From Mangrovibacterium lignilyticum (GTDB taxonomy: Bacteria; Bacteroidota; Bacteroidia; Bacteroidales; Prolixibacteraceae), in the NCBI RefSeq assembly GCF_010882175.1, contig NZ_WKLH01000003.1, positions 620,001 to 684,000 on the forward strand: a DNA stretch of 64,000 nucleotides, written 5' to 3'. How positions within the stretch are numbered: the stretch's first letter is position 1; the number at the start of each line of letters is the position of its first letter. Shown piece by piece: positions 52,772-60,972 of this stretch. The notes below the pieces were generated by a model. That model saw nothing but the letters and a program-made list of their open reading frames with translations. It was not told the DNA's origin and did no database searches. Position numbers and translations under genes: made by a program.

Positions 52772-54223
52772 TTAGTTGGCGTCCCAGAATAATTTGGTCG
52801 TTTTTTTATCGCCACCAATTGCCGCTGCTGCTGCATCGTAGCTGGCGCCGTTTAAGGTTGCTTCTTCGATAGGATACAAGAAACGAACAGGAATGTCGCT
52901 TAATGTCATATCTTCAGGAGCTTGCAGGATCCCGGTGAAATCGAGCAAACGGTAGGCAGTCCATCCTTCGAATGGAAGATTGTACATGGCCAGCCATTTT
53001 TGAACACCAATTGATTGTTTCCAATCAGATGCGTCATAGGCAACATCAGCTTCTGCTAAATAAGTTGTCACATCAGCGTCATCAACTCCCCATTCTCCCA
53101 TTGAAGCTTCGATACCTGCATTGTAGTGTTCTTCTGCTGTCCCACCAACGGCATAGCCTCTTGCAGCGGCTTCAGCCAGCAAAAATTCAGTCTCAGCATA
53201 AGAAATTAAAGTACCAGGAAGTGCTGGTTCCAGCAATAGGTCGCCAATGTGAGAGTAAGTTGAGTAGGCATTGGCTGAACCATAGGTACCACCATCGTAA
53301 GCCCCGTCAACATCTGTGAAATAGATCGGACGGCGTGGATCCGATAAATCATTCATCACATCAACCAAAGTATTGGCAGGTACGAAGTCGTTACGACCGC
53401 TCTGTACCAGGTCAACCCACAGCGGGTGTGTATTTGGAGATGCAGATGTATAAGTGATGGTGAAGTTGTCGTCGTTTGAGTCGATAACGCCAGCAGCTGC
53501 AGCTACAGCCAATGATTCCGCAGTGCTTGAGTTCGTATCAGCCAAACGTAAAGCCATTCTCAGTTTCAATGAGTTTGCAGCTTTCAACCATCCTTCCATA
53601 TCACCTTCGTAAATTGGGTCCTGGCCAGAGAATCCTTCATAGTCAACATCGATTGCTGAGATTGCAGCGTTCAATGAGTCTAAAACTGCAGCGTAAACTG
53701 TTGCAGCATCATCGTATGTTGGAGATGCGTTTGTGGCGTCCATGGCGTCAGTATAAGGGATGTCACCGAATATGTCTACTAGAGTAGAATAAGCATATAC
53801 TTCAGCAATTTTGATACAAGCCAGTTTGTTGGCTTTAATCGCTGCTGCTTCATCGGTAACAGTCTCTTCAGGAGAGATGATCAATTTTGCTCCGTTCAAG
53901 TCTTTCAATACATCGCGGTAAAGAATCAACCACATGTTATCAGGAATATTACGGGTTACCTGGTTGTACTGACTTTCGTCCGGGTAGGTTGTTTGAGCCC
54001 AGTATTGAGCATACAATCTGAAAACGTTACGGTTTACGTTTGTTTCCAGCATAAGGTCAAACATGTTGCGCACACCGTTCGTGAATAACGGCTCTCCTGG
54101 AACCTCAGATGGGTTCTTTTCGTCGATGTTCAGTTCTTCAAGCTTGTCGTTCAGGTCGCAGCTAACAACTAAGCCAATCAAGAAAAAGACACTGATTGTA
54201 TATATGAATTTTTTCATGTTCAC
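52772..54223 (-). CDS. SusD-like surface lipoprotein, operon C (SusD-like_2 type)
   Basis: A 483-residue lipoprotein with signal ending LVVSC (Cys22). It has the same branch features as the SusD of operon A: NPSEVPGEPLFTNGVRNMFD, AQYWAQTTYPDESQYNQ, STLVDIFGDIPYTDAM and ETEFLLAEAAARGYAVGG. The C-terminus AAIGGDKKTTKLFWDAN matches the remnant at 50838. It is the last gene of operon C, 12 bases after its SusC; no third lipoprotein gene follows. Confidence 0.91.
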   Translation of the reverse strand: MNMKKFIYTISVFFLIGLVVSCDLNDKLEELNIDEKNPSEVPGEPLFTNGVRNMFDLMLETNVNRNVFRLYAQYWAQTTYPDESQYNQVTRNIPDNMWLILYRDVLKDLNGAKLIISPEETVTDEAAAIKANKLACIKIAEVYAYSTLVDIFGDIPYTDAMDATNASPTYDDAATVYAAVLDSLNAAISAIDVDYEGFSGQDPIYEGDMEGWLKAANSLKLRMALRLADTNSSTAESLAVAAAAGVIDSNDDNFTITYTSASPNTHPLWVDLVQSGRNDFVPANTLVDVMNDLSDPRRPIYFTDVDGAYDGGTYGSANAYSTYSHIGDLLLEPALPGTLISYAETEFLLAEAAARGYAVGGTAEEHYNAGIEASMGEWGVDDADVTTYLAEADVAYDASDWKQSIGVQKWLAMYNLPFEGWTAYRLLDFTGILQAPEDMTLSDIPVRFLYPIEEATLNGASYDAAAAAIGGDKKTTKLFWDAN

Positions 54224-54235
54224 TTCTGCTTAAAA

Positions 54236-57200
54236 TTAGAAATTAATTTTCAGGTTAAAACCAAAGCTTCTTACGGTTGGGTAAGAACCTGACAGGTACC
54301 CTTGTGACAAACCAGAAGATAATCCTGATTCAGGGTCTGCATAAGGTACGTTTTTGTGGATAATCCAAAGGTTACGACCAACCAATGAGAATGAAACGTT
54401 TTGAGCGAAACTCTTAACCAGGTTGGTTGGCAAGTTATAAGTCAATGCCATTTCTCTCAGTTTTACGAATGATGCATCGTAAACAGTCATCTGACCCGGG
54501 TTGCGAGAAGAGTTACCCCAGTAGAATGCGCCACTGTATGAATTAGCACGTGCTCTTACAGTATTTGGGCTTCCGTCAGCAGTAACACCTTCGTTAAGTA
54601 CACCACCACCGTCGGCTACAGCGTCGCGGATTGGGTTACCCAGTTCGTTTAAGCCAGCTGTGTGCTTCAATACACCAGTACCTTGTCCGTAGTGCATATC
54701 CAAAGAGTAGACATCACCACCTTTTTGAACGTCGATCAGGAAGCTTAAGCTCAGGTCTTTGTAACGTAGGGTGTTGGTAACACCACCGGTCCAGTCTGGG
54801 TTTTGATCACCGATGATCTGGTCTGACTCAGACACATAGTAACCGTTTGCATCTACAATTTTGTTACCATTGTCATCGTAGCTATAACCTGTTCCTCTAA
54901 TAGTACCCAGTGGCTCTCCTTTAGTAGCGTTGATTGTAATACCACCTTGGTAAGAGTTGATTACGATGTTATCAACGTCCTGGTACAAGTCAACAACTTC
55001 GTTGCGGTTTCTAGCCCAGTTGGCGTTAATATCCCAAGTGAAATCTTTTCCTTTTACCGGAGTCAAGTATAAACCAATTTCGACCCCTTTGTTGTCAACT
55101 GTTGCAGCGTTTACCCAACGGTATGAGTAACCGGTTGCTTTCGAAACTTCAACGGGGATCAACATGTCTTCAGTTGTTTTAGTGTAATAAGAGATGTCGA
55201 ATCCTATGCGGTTTTTAAACATTTTTGATTCCAAACCGATTTCCAATTCTTTAGAACGTTCTGGCTTCAATTCTTCGTTGTTTTTGGTACTTGGATAAGA
55301 GAATAGGGTGTAATCTCCGAAGTTATCCAATTTTACATAGGTGTCGAATACGTTCAGTGGGTCAGTATCACTACCTACTTCTGCGTAACTTACACGAACT
55401 TTACCCAAATCTAACCATGGCATATTGTCGTTGGTAAAAGTTGAGAAGATAAAGTTACCGGCAGCAGAGTAATAGTTATATGTATTGTTGTCTACCGGAA
55501 GAGTAGATGATTTGTCAACACGGTCAGTCAAGTTCAAGTATAAGAAATTCTTGTACCCTAATGTTGCTTGAGCATACAAACCGTAAACTCTCTTTTTCAG
55601 TAATGCTTCAACAGGAGCAGAAGGTGTGTTAACTGAGTTGCTCAGAGAGTAAAGACCCGGAACAACCAACCCCCCTAGTGTAGAAGCCTGGTAGCGGCTG
55701 TTTACTTCGTTTCTAACGTTCAGACCAATGGTTCCACTCAAGTTGAGATCTTCAGTCAGATCTTTGTCGAAGTTAGCCATCAAGTCGTAGTTGAATTCGC
55801 GGAAGCCGATTTCGTAACGTTGGTAACCAGAAGTTTCATCAGCACGCAATACACCGAACTCTGCAGCAACAGAACCAACAGCTCTGCGTTCTTCACGCAG
55901 TTCATTGTATGTATCAACCGATACACGTCCCATGATTGACATCCAATCAGTAGCCGTGAAGTTGAAATAGGCATTACCATACAAACGGTTACGTTCGTCA
56001 GACTGGTAGTTTTCGTAACGTGTCCAATATGGGTTATCCCAGTATAATGGAGTCTCAAGAGGACCTCCGTAAGAAGCCTGGTGGTTCCAGGAATAGTTTT
56101 TCTTGGTTGATTTGTAGATAGCTTCCTGGGCTTTAACATCTACGTTTACTTCCCACCATTGACGCATTTGCGACATCAAGTTGTCAGAGTAACCAGTTGA
56201 GTTACGTCCGGTTGTTTCCTGGAAAGAGAAGTTGACGGAAGCACCTGCTTTCAGTTTTTCGTTGATCTTTTGGTCACCGTTTAAAGAGAAGGTGTTACGT
56301 TTCAACTCAGAGTTAGGTAAAATACCGGTTGTTTTGAAGTTGGTGTAGCTTAAACGGAATGTTCCGTCTTCGTCGCCACCTTTTAATTCAACGTTGTTGC
56401 TGAAACCTACCTCAGTTTCAAAGAAGTCAACGGGAGTATGTTCAGCAGCTTTGTACTCGTATTTCTTCATGTAGTTATCAGACTCAGGCACAAATGAGTC
56501 CCACTGATAAACAGAAGTTCCATCGAATTTGAATCCGTAAGAAGCATCTTCATAAGTCGGTACAATTAAGTCGTCAACACCGTCTCCGTCAACGTCCCAT
56601 TCTTCAAAGTAACCGTCTTCGTTAGGGCCGTAGTAAGCACCGTAACCAGCACCATATTCACTTTGGTACTCAGCGAATGTGTTTTTGTCAATTTTACCAA
56701 CAGTAACACTAGAGTTAATACTTACGCCGATACCTTTGCGTACTTTACCTTTTTTTGTGGTGATCATTACAACACCGTTTGCTCCACGAGAACCGTAAAC
56801 GGCGGTTGCAGCAGCGCCCTTAAGGATACTCATGTTCTCAATGTCATCAGGGTTGATGTCTGACAATGCATTACCGTAGTCATAAGCTGTACGACCATTA
56901 CGCTGAGCAGCCGAGTTGTAAGATGCACCCGAAATTGGGACTCCGTCAACAACGAATAATGGCTGGTTTCCTCCATAAATGGAAGAGTTACCACGGATGG
57001 TCATGTTCGCAGAACCACCGAAGTTGTTCGATTGCTTAATCTGAACACCGGCAACTTTACCTGAAAGTGAACTTACCAGGTTTTGTTGTTTCACTGTAGA
57101 AACAGCATCTCCCCCCAAGTCAGAAACTGAATATCCCAGTGATTTTTTCTCTTTGGAAATACCCAAGGCGGTTACAACTACTTCGTTGATACCAACTACA

Positions 57201-57490
57201 TCAGATTCAAGTGTAGCATCCACAGTTGAACCTTCAATCGGTAATTCCAAAGTTTGCATTCCCACAAATGAGAATACTAACGCCTTAGCATCCGACGTAA
57301 CTTTCAAAACGTATTTACCGTCCAGGTCGGTAATCGTTCCAAGGGTTGTCCCCTTTACTGATACAGAAACACCAGGTATTGTCATTCCGTCGTCGGCGGA
57401 GGTCACAGTACCCGTAATTTCCTTAGTTTGAGCCAAAACAGACTGCAAACCAATTGCAAAAATTGCAAGCAATAATGCGATTTTTTTCAT
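54236..57490 (-). CDS. SusC/RagA TonB-dependent outer-membrane transporter, operon C
   Basis: A 1084-residue importer with signal peptide MKKIALLLAIFAIGLQSVLAQ. The regulatory-like domain has TKEITGTVTSADDGMTIPGV and KGTTLGTITDLDGKY, then INEVVVTALG, the plug with TIRGNSSIYGGNQPLFVVDG and TAVYGSRGANGVVMITTKKG, and a barrel ending in SFGFNLKINF. Around residues 285-330 there is a glycine/tyrosine/aspartate-rich insertion (YGAGYGAYYGPNEDGYFEEW; DVDGDGVDD), possibly calcium-binding. No STN domain. N-terminus closely resembles those of operons A and B. Confidence 0.95.
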   Translation of the reverse strand: MKKIALLLAIFAIGLQSVLAQTKEITGTVTSADDGMTIPGVSVSVKGTTLGTITDLDGKYVLKVTSDAKALVFSFVGMQTLELPIEGSTVDATLESDVVGINEVVVTALGISKEKKSLGYSVSDLGGDAVSTVKQQNLVSSLSGKVAGVQIKQSNNFGGSANMTIRGNSSIYGGNQPLFVVDGVPISGASYNSAAQRNGRTAYDYGNALSDINPDDIENMSILKGAAATAVYGSRGANGVVMITTKKGKVRKGIGVSINSSVTVGKIDKNTFAEYQSEYGAGYGAYYGPNEDGYFEEWDVDGDGVDDLIVPTYEDASYGFKFDGTSVYQWDSFVPESDNYMKKYEYKAAEHTPVDFFETEVGFSNNVELKGGDEDGTFRLSYTNFKTTGILPNSELKRNTFSLNGDQKINEKLKAGASVNFSFQETTGRNSTGYSDNLMSQMRQWWEVNVDVKAQEAIYKSTKKNYSWNHQASYGGPLETPLYWDNPYWTRYENYQSDERNRLYGNAYFNFTATDWMSIMGRVSVDTYNELREERRAVGSVAAEFGVLRADETSGYQRYEIGFREFNYDLMANFDKDLTEDLNLSGTIGLNVRNEVNSRYQASTLGGLVVPGLYSLSNSVNTPSAPVEALLKKRVYGLYAQATLGYKNFLYLNLTDRVDKSSTLPVDNNTYNYYSAAGNFIFSTFTNDNMPWLDLGKVRVSYAEVGSDTDPLNVFDTYVKLDNFGDYTLFSYPSTKNNEELKPERSKELEIGLESKMFKNRIGFDISYYTKTTEDMLIPVEVSKATGYSYRWVNAATVDNKGVEIGLYLTPVKGKDFTWDINANWARNRNEVVDLYQDVDNIVINSYQGGITINATKGEPLGTIRGTGYSYDDNGNKIVDANGYYVSESDQIIGDQNPDWTGGVTNTLRYKDLSLSFLIDVQKGGDVYSLDMHYGQGTGVLKHTAGLNELGNPIRDAVADGGGVLNEGVTADGSPNTVRARANSYSGAFYWGNSSRNPGQMTVYDASFVKLREMALTYNLPTNLVKSFAQNVSFSLVGRNLWIIHKNVPYADPESGLSSGLSQGYLSGSYPTVRSFGFNLKINF

Positions 57491-57867
57491 AGAAATAATT
57501 TTAATAATTAAACAGCATCAATTCTTCTTCAGAAATACGATCAGCAAAATATAAGTGTATATTCCCCTTTTTAGAAATTTGGATATAAACGGCTCTCTCT
57601 ATTCCCCCAAACAGTCGGTTGCCGTTGTTGTCATTTTTGTCGCTTGACTATGCTTTTGGTAAAACTTTAACAAGTGTTAAAAATGACTAACGAATACAAA
57701 AATAGAAATTTATAGATATGATGTAGCAAACTCCCACCTTTTTTTGGTTTACGAAATATGACAGATGTCATGTATTGAAGGAGTTGCGATAGGTTAACTA
57801 AAAAAATGATGCGTTTATGAAGCTTCAAATAAGATGTTTGCAGCGGTTTTTGTCTGCTGTTTGTAAA
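57491..57867. other. Leader and promoter region of operon C
   Basis: This 377-base region holds the operon C leader (about 200 bases), the promoter box at 57697 and A/T-rich sequence up to the HAD gene stop. No terminator for the minus-strand HAD gene was found near 57868. No gene or RNA was recognised. Confidence 0.5.
57603..57704 (-). promoter_or_regulatory. Promoter box and leader G-run of susC operon C
   Basis: The minus strand reads TATTTTTG (57697-57704), and the leader contains TTTGGGGGAA (57601-57611). The layout matches operon B. Confidence 0.45.
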
Positions 57868-58629
57868 TCAAACAATGAGTAAAATATTTGTTAACTTTTC
57901 GATACAAAATGTATTTGTATACGGGGTCTGGGGTGAAAAAATGCTAGAAGATGAATTGGTGGGTTGTTTTTGGGTAGGGGTAGGATTGATTTTTGAGCTT
58001 TTTGTTAGAAAGATTTGATCTATTCCATAGTTCCGTGCACCAAGGATATCTGTTTCCCAATTGTCGCCAATCATAATACATTTTGATTTTTTGGCGTTGC
58101 TGCTGCGTATGGCATGTTTGAAAATATGTTCGTCTGGTTTGGGATAGCTGATATCTTCGGAAATGAAAACGTGATCAAAAAAGTGGCTAATTCCACAGTT
58201 CTTGAGTTTGTTGAGCTGAACTTTTCGGAACCCGTTTGTGATAATTTGTAGATGGAAGTTTCTTTGTTTGAGTGTTTTTAGGACATCTAATGCTCCCTCG
58301 ATAAGCGCAGTTTGCTCGCTCATGCATTCCAGATACAAGTCATTCATGGCAATCGGATCGACCTCGTTGATTTCGAACGCAGCGAGTGTGTCCGCAAATC
58401 TTTTGGTAATCAGTTCTTTTTTCTGAATCTCTTGTTTACGGTAGCCATCCCAAAGTTTGTTGTTCAGCGTTTCATAAGAATCATAGAATGTGTCAAAACT
58501 TGCAATCTGTTGATCAAGCTTCAATAGGTTCACTGTTTCCCGCATGGCAAGTTTGGCATTTCGGTCGAAATCCCAAATGGTGTTGTCCAGATCGAAAAAC
58601 AGGTGGGTGTATTTGGGCGTGAATGACAT
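57868..58629 (-). CDS. HAD-family hydrolase (YjjG-like nucleotidase)
   Basis: A 253-residue phosphatase. HAD motif I is HLFFDLDNTIWDFD, motif II is LQIITNGF, and motifs III/IV are in KPDEHIFKHA and IMIGDNWETDILGARNYG. DNTIWDFDRN is typical of the YjjG family of noncanonical pyrimidine nucleotidases. A low-complexity tail (NPTPTQKQPTNSSSS) precedes the end. Its ATG overlaps the rsmI stop, so the two are coupled. Confidence 0.9.
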   Translation of the reverse strand: MSFTPKYTHLFFDLDNTIWDFDRNAKLAMRETVNLLKLDQQIASFDTFYDSYETLNNKLWDGYRKQEIQKKELITKRFADTLAAFEINEVDPIAMNDLYLECMSEQTALIEGALDVLKTLKQRNFHLQIITNGFRKVQLNKLKNCGISHFFDHVFISEDISYPKPDEHIFKHAIRSSNAKKSKCIMIGDNWETDILGARNYGIDQIFLTKSSKINPTPTQKQPTNSSSSIFSPQTPYTNTFCIEKLTNILLIV

Positions 58630-59306
58630 TAGCTCGTTTTTCCTTCCAGTACAATTACAATTTCACCTTTTATGGAAGGCTTGGCTTTGAAGTGTTCCAG
58701 CGCTTCCTTTAAAGTTCCCTGGTAGTTCTCTTCGTGCAATTTCGAAAGTTCACGCGATACCGATACCAGCCGCTCTTCTCCAAAATGTTCGATGAACTGC
58801 TCTAGTGATTTGAGTAACCGATAGGGCGATTCGTAAAAGATCATGGTGCGTTCTTCTTCCAGTAAAGATTGAATTTTCTTTTGTCGTCCCTTTTTTTGGG
58901 GCAAGAAACCTTCAAAACAAAACCGGTCGCATGGCAAGCCTGAGTTTACCAAAGCCGGAATTAAGGCCGTAGCTCCGGGTAAACATTCAACGGCAACTCC
59001 CATTGCCAGACAGTTTTTAACCAATAAAAACCCCGGATCGCTAATGCCTGGTGTGCCGGCATCGGAAATCAAGGCAATGTTTTCACCGGCTTCAATGCGC
59101 TTAGCGATGTTCGCCGCTGTTTGATGTTCGTTGAACTTATGGTGCGAGCTCATCTTATTCTGTATCTCGAAATGGTGCAATAATTTCGATGATGTGCGGG
59201 TATCCTCCGCAAAAATCTGGTCAACTTCTTTCAGAATTTTAATGGCACGAAAAGTCATGTCATCTAAGTTGCCAATGGGAGTGGGTACTAAATATAGTTT
59301 TGCCAT
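58629..59306 (-). CDS. rsmI: 16S rRNA (cytidine-1402-2'-O)-methyltransferase
   Basis: A 225-residue SAM-dependent tetrapyrrole-methylase-fold enzyme. LYLVPTPIGNLDDMTFRAIK at the N-terminus, AEDTRTSSKLLHHFEI, ALISDAGTPGISDPGFLLV and FEGFLPQKKGRQKKI are the RsmI signature. Length is slightly short compared with the 280-residue enterobacterial protein because the C-terminal extension is missing, as usual in Bacteroidota. Confidence 0.95.
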   Translation of the reverse strand: MAKLYLVPTPIGNLDDMTFRAIKILKEVDQIFAEDTRTSSKLLHHFEIQNKMSSHHKFNEHQTAANIAKRIEAGENIALISDAGTPGISDPGFLLVKNCLAMGVAVECLPGATALIPALVNSGLPCDRFCFEGFLPQKKGRQKKIQSLLEEERTMIFYESPYRLLKSLEQFIEHFGEERLVSVSRELSKLHEENYQGTLKEALEHFKAKPSIKGEIVIVLEGKTS

Positions 59307-59344
59307 ATATATAATAGTATGGTGCGTTTTAAATTTGGAAATAG

Positions 59345-60196
59345 TTAATTCGAGAAACGGCGTTTTACCAAATGGAGAAACTGAAGGCTGGTTTCACTTT
59401 CCTTCCAGTTGAACTGGCCGTCCAAATAGCTAATCGCATCCTCCAGGGTGTGAAGTTTGTCAATTTTACCAACTGTTTCACGAAACTTGTCGCTGTCGTT
59501 TTGAAAGAGCTCGCGAATATATTGAAAGCGATCATTCAGTCCAATGGCATTCTCCAGTTTTTGAATCGGGCTGCTGGCCAGGCGTTGATCTAATTTGCCG
59601 GTGCTCGTTAATAAGTCATTCAGCGATCTGGATTGAAACTGATCAACCAGGGTTCTCTTTTCCGAATGCCCGTTTGTGCTGCTCGTTTTTAAGGGAGCTT
59701 TTTCCCGGGGCGGAGTTATCGGTGTTGTGGCCATGACTACTTCTTCAGGTTGAGCTACCGGTTCTTCCCGGTTCGGAGTCTTTTGCGCGATGGGTTCCGG
59801 TTTTGGGATTTCAACCTCAACCGGATCTTCATTCACATCTGTCTCGATGATAGCGGCTGCCGTTTCTTCCTCTACTGTTTCTTCAAGCTGGATTGGAGCC
59901 GGACTATTTTCGATTACAGGAGTTTCCGCCTGCTCTGTTTCCTTCGGTTTCGGTTGAGTTACTTCTTCGACTACCGCTTGTTTCACTTCAATTTGGGCTG
60001 GAGTTTCAACGACATTTTCTCCCCGCTGGTAGATTTCAAGCAGAAACTCATATTCCTGAAAAATCAACTTCGACTTGTTCAGTGCCAGCTCGATCTCAAA
60101 CTTCGACAGCTGATTGTTTTGACTCAGTTCCTGATTAATCTCGCTCAGCTCTGCCAGGTTCTTCTGTATAATATGAAGTAATTTGTTCCGGTCCAT
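59345..60196 (-). CDS. Conserved hypothetical protein with acidic, Pro-rich linker
   Basis: A 283-residue cytoplasmic protein. The N-terminal coiled coil (about 1-60) contains LSEINQELSQNNQLSKFEIE. A low-complexity linker rich in Pro, Glu, Val and Gln (about 65-185) follows. The C-terminal domain (about 190-283) has SLNDLLTSTGKLDQRLA, NAIGLNDRFQYIRELFQND and SYLDGQFNWKESE. The same C-terminal pattern is familiar from unnamed Bacteroidota proteins. The ATG at 60196 is chosen; the frame is open to 60280 but begins there with poorly conserved residues. No function can be given. Confidence 0.8.
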   Translation of the reverse strand: MDRNKLLHIIQKNLAELSEINQELSQNNQLSKFEIELALNKSKLIFQEYEFLLEIYQRGENVVETPAQIEVKQAVVEEVTQPKPKETEQAETPVIENSPAPIQLEETVEEETAAAIIETDVNEDPVEVEIPKPEPIAQKTPNREEPVAQPEEVVMATTPITPPREKAPLKTSSTNGHSEKRTLVDQFQSRSLNDLLTSTGKLDQRLASSPIQKLENAIGLNDRFQYIRELFQNDSDKFRETVGKIDKLHTLEDAISYLDGQFNWKESETSLQFLHLVKRRFSN

Positions 60197-60322
60197 AGTT
60201 TCTTTGGTACGTAAAAATAAGTGTTGTTCTCTTTCAAATTTCAGACGATCTGAAACCGGATCGCCCCGAAAAATAATCAATAGGTCTGTGACCTGCCAAT
60301 CTGTTTAACCCAAGTATTTGGT

Positions 60323-60330
60323 TATTTTTG
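60323..60330 (+). promoter_or_regulatory. Candidate -7 box of the tdk-murF-alr operon
   Basis: TATTTTTG lies 34 bases before the tdk ATG. No good -33 element. Confidence 0.45.
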
Positions 60331-60364
60331 TAAAAGTACTAAAAACTACATTGAATCGAATTAA

Positions 60365-60934
60365 ATGTTTTTGGAAAGAGATTTAAGTCACCGGAAACCA
60401 GGAGGAAGCATAGAAGTGATTGCCGGATCTATGTTTTCGGGTAAAACCGAAGAATTGATTCGGCGTATGCGTCGGGCGCAATTTGCTCACCAGAAAGTGG
60501 AGATTTTCAAACCGGTGATCGATACCCGCTATTCGGATAGCGCGGTGGTTTCGCACGATGAAAATGCAATCCCAAGCACATCGGTTGACAATTCGGCGGC
60601 TATTTTGCTGTTGTCGGGCGGCTACGAAGTGGTCGGTATCGATGAGGCGCAATTTTTTGATAAAGGCCTGGTTGAGGTTTGTGTGAAATTGGCAGACCAG
60701 GGGGTTCGCGTAATTGTTGCCGGGCTTGATATGGATTTTAAAGGAAAGCCTTTTGGCCCGATGCCCGAGCTGATGGCTGTCGCAGAGTATGTAACGAAAG
60801 TGCATGCGATATGTGTTCGTTGTGGCAATATTGCGCAGTTTTCGCACCGGTTTTCGCCTAACGAAAAGCAGGTGATGCTGGGAGAAAGGAATGAATACGA
60901 ACCGCTTTGCCGGCTTTGTTACGCCAAGAAGTAG
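60365..60934 (+). CDS. tdk: Thymidine kinase, type II
   Basis: A 189-residue salvage enzyme that phosphorylates thymidine. The P-loop is [19 protein letters not shown], the Walker B-like [11 protein letters not shown], then [16 protein letters not shown] (lasso), and a zinc-binding set CVRCG and CRLCYAKK. Length is normal. murF-alr starts 38 bases downstream and may be co-transcribed. Confidence 0.97.
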   Translation: MFLERDLSHRKPGGSIEVIAGSMFSGKTEELIRRMRRAQFAHQKVEIFKPVIDTRYSDSAVVSHDENAIPSTSVDNSAAILLLSGGYEVVGIDEAQFFDKGLVEVCVKLADQGVRVIVAGLDMDFKGKPFGPMPELMAVAEYVTKVHAICVRCGNIAQFSHRFSPNEKQVMLGERNEYEPLCRLCYAKK

Positions 60935-60972
60935 AAACGTAAAAACGGGTTTTGCCCGAAATTTAAATAACC

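Noticed and set aside
52571-52792. 73-codon plus-strand frame
   Set aside because: It runs through the operon C terminator and into the SusD gene antisense; only its hydrophobic start looks protein-like.
38385-57490. Polysaccharide utilisation locus
   Set aside because: No glycoside hydrolase, polysaccharide lyase, sulfatase or hybrid regulator is present near any susCD pair, so the term would claim more than the sequence shows.
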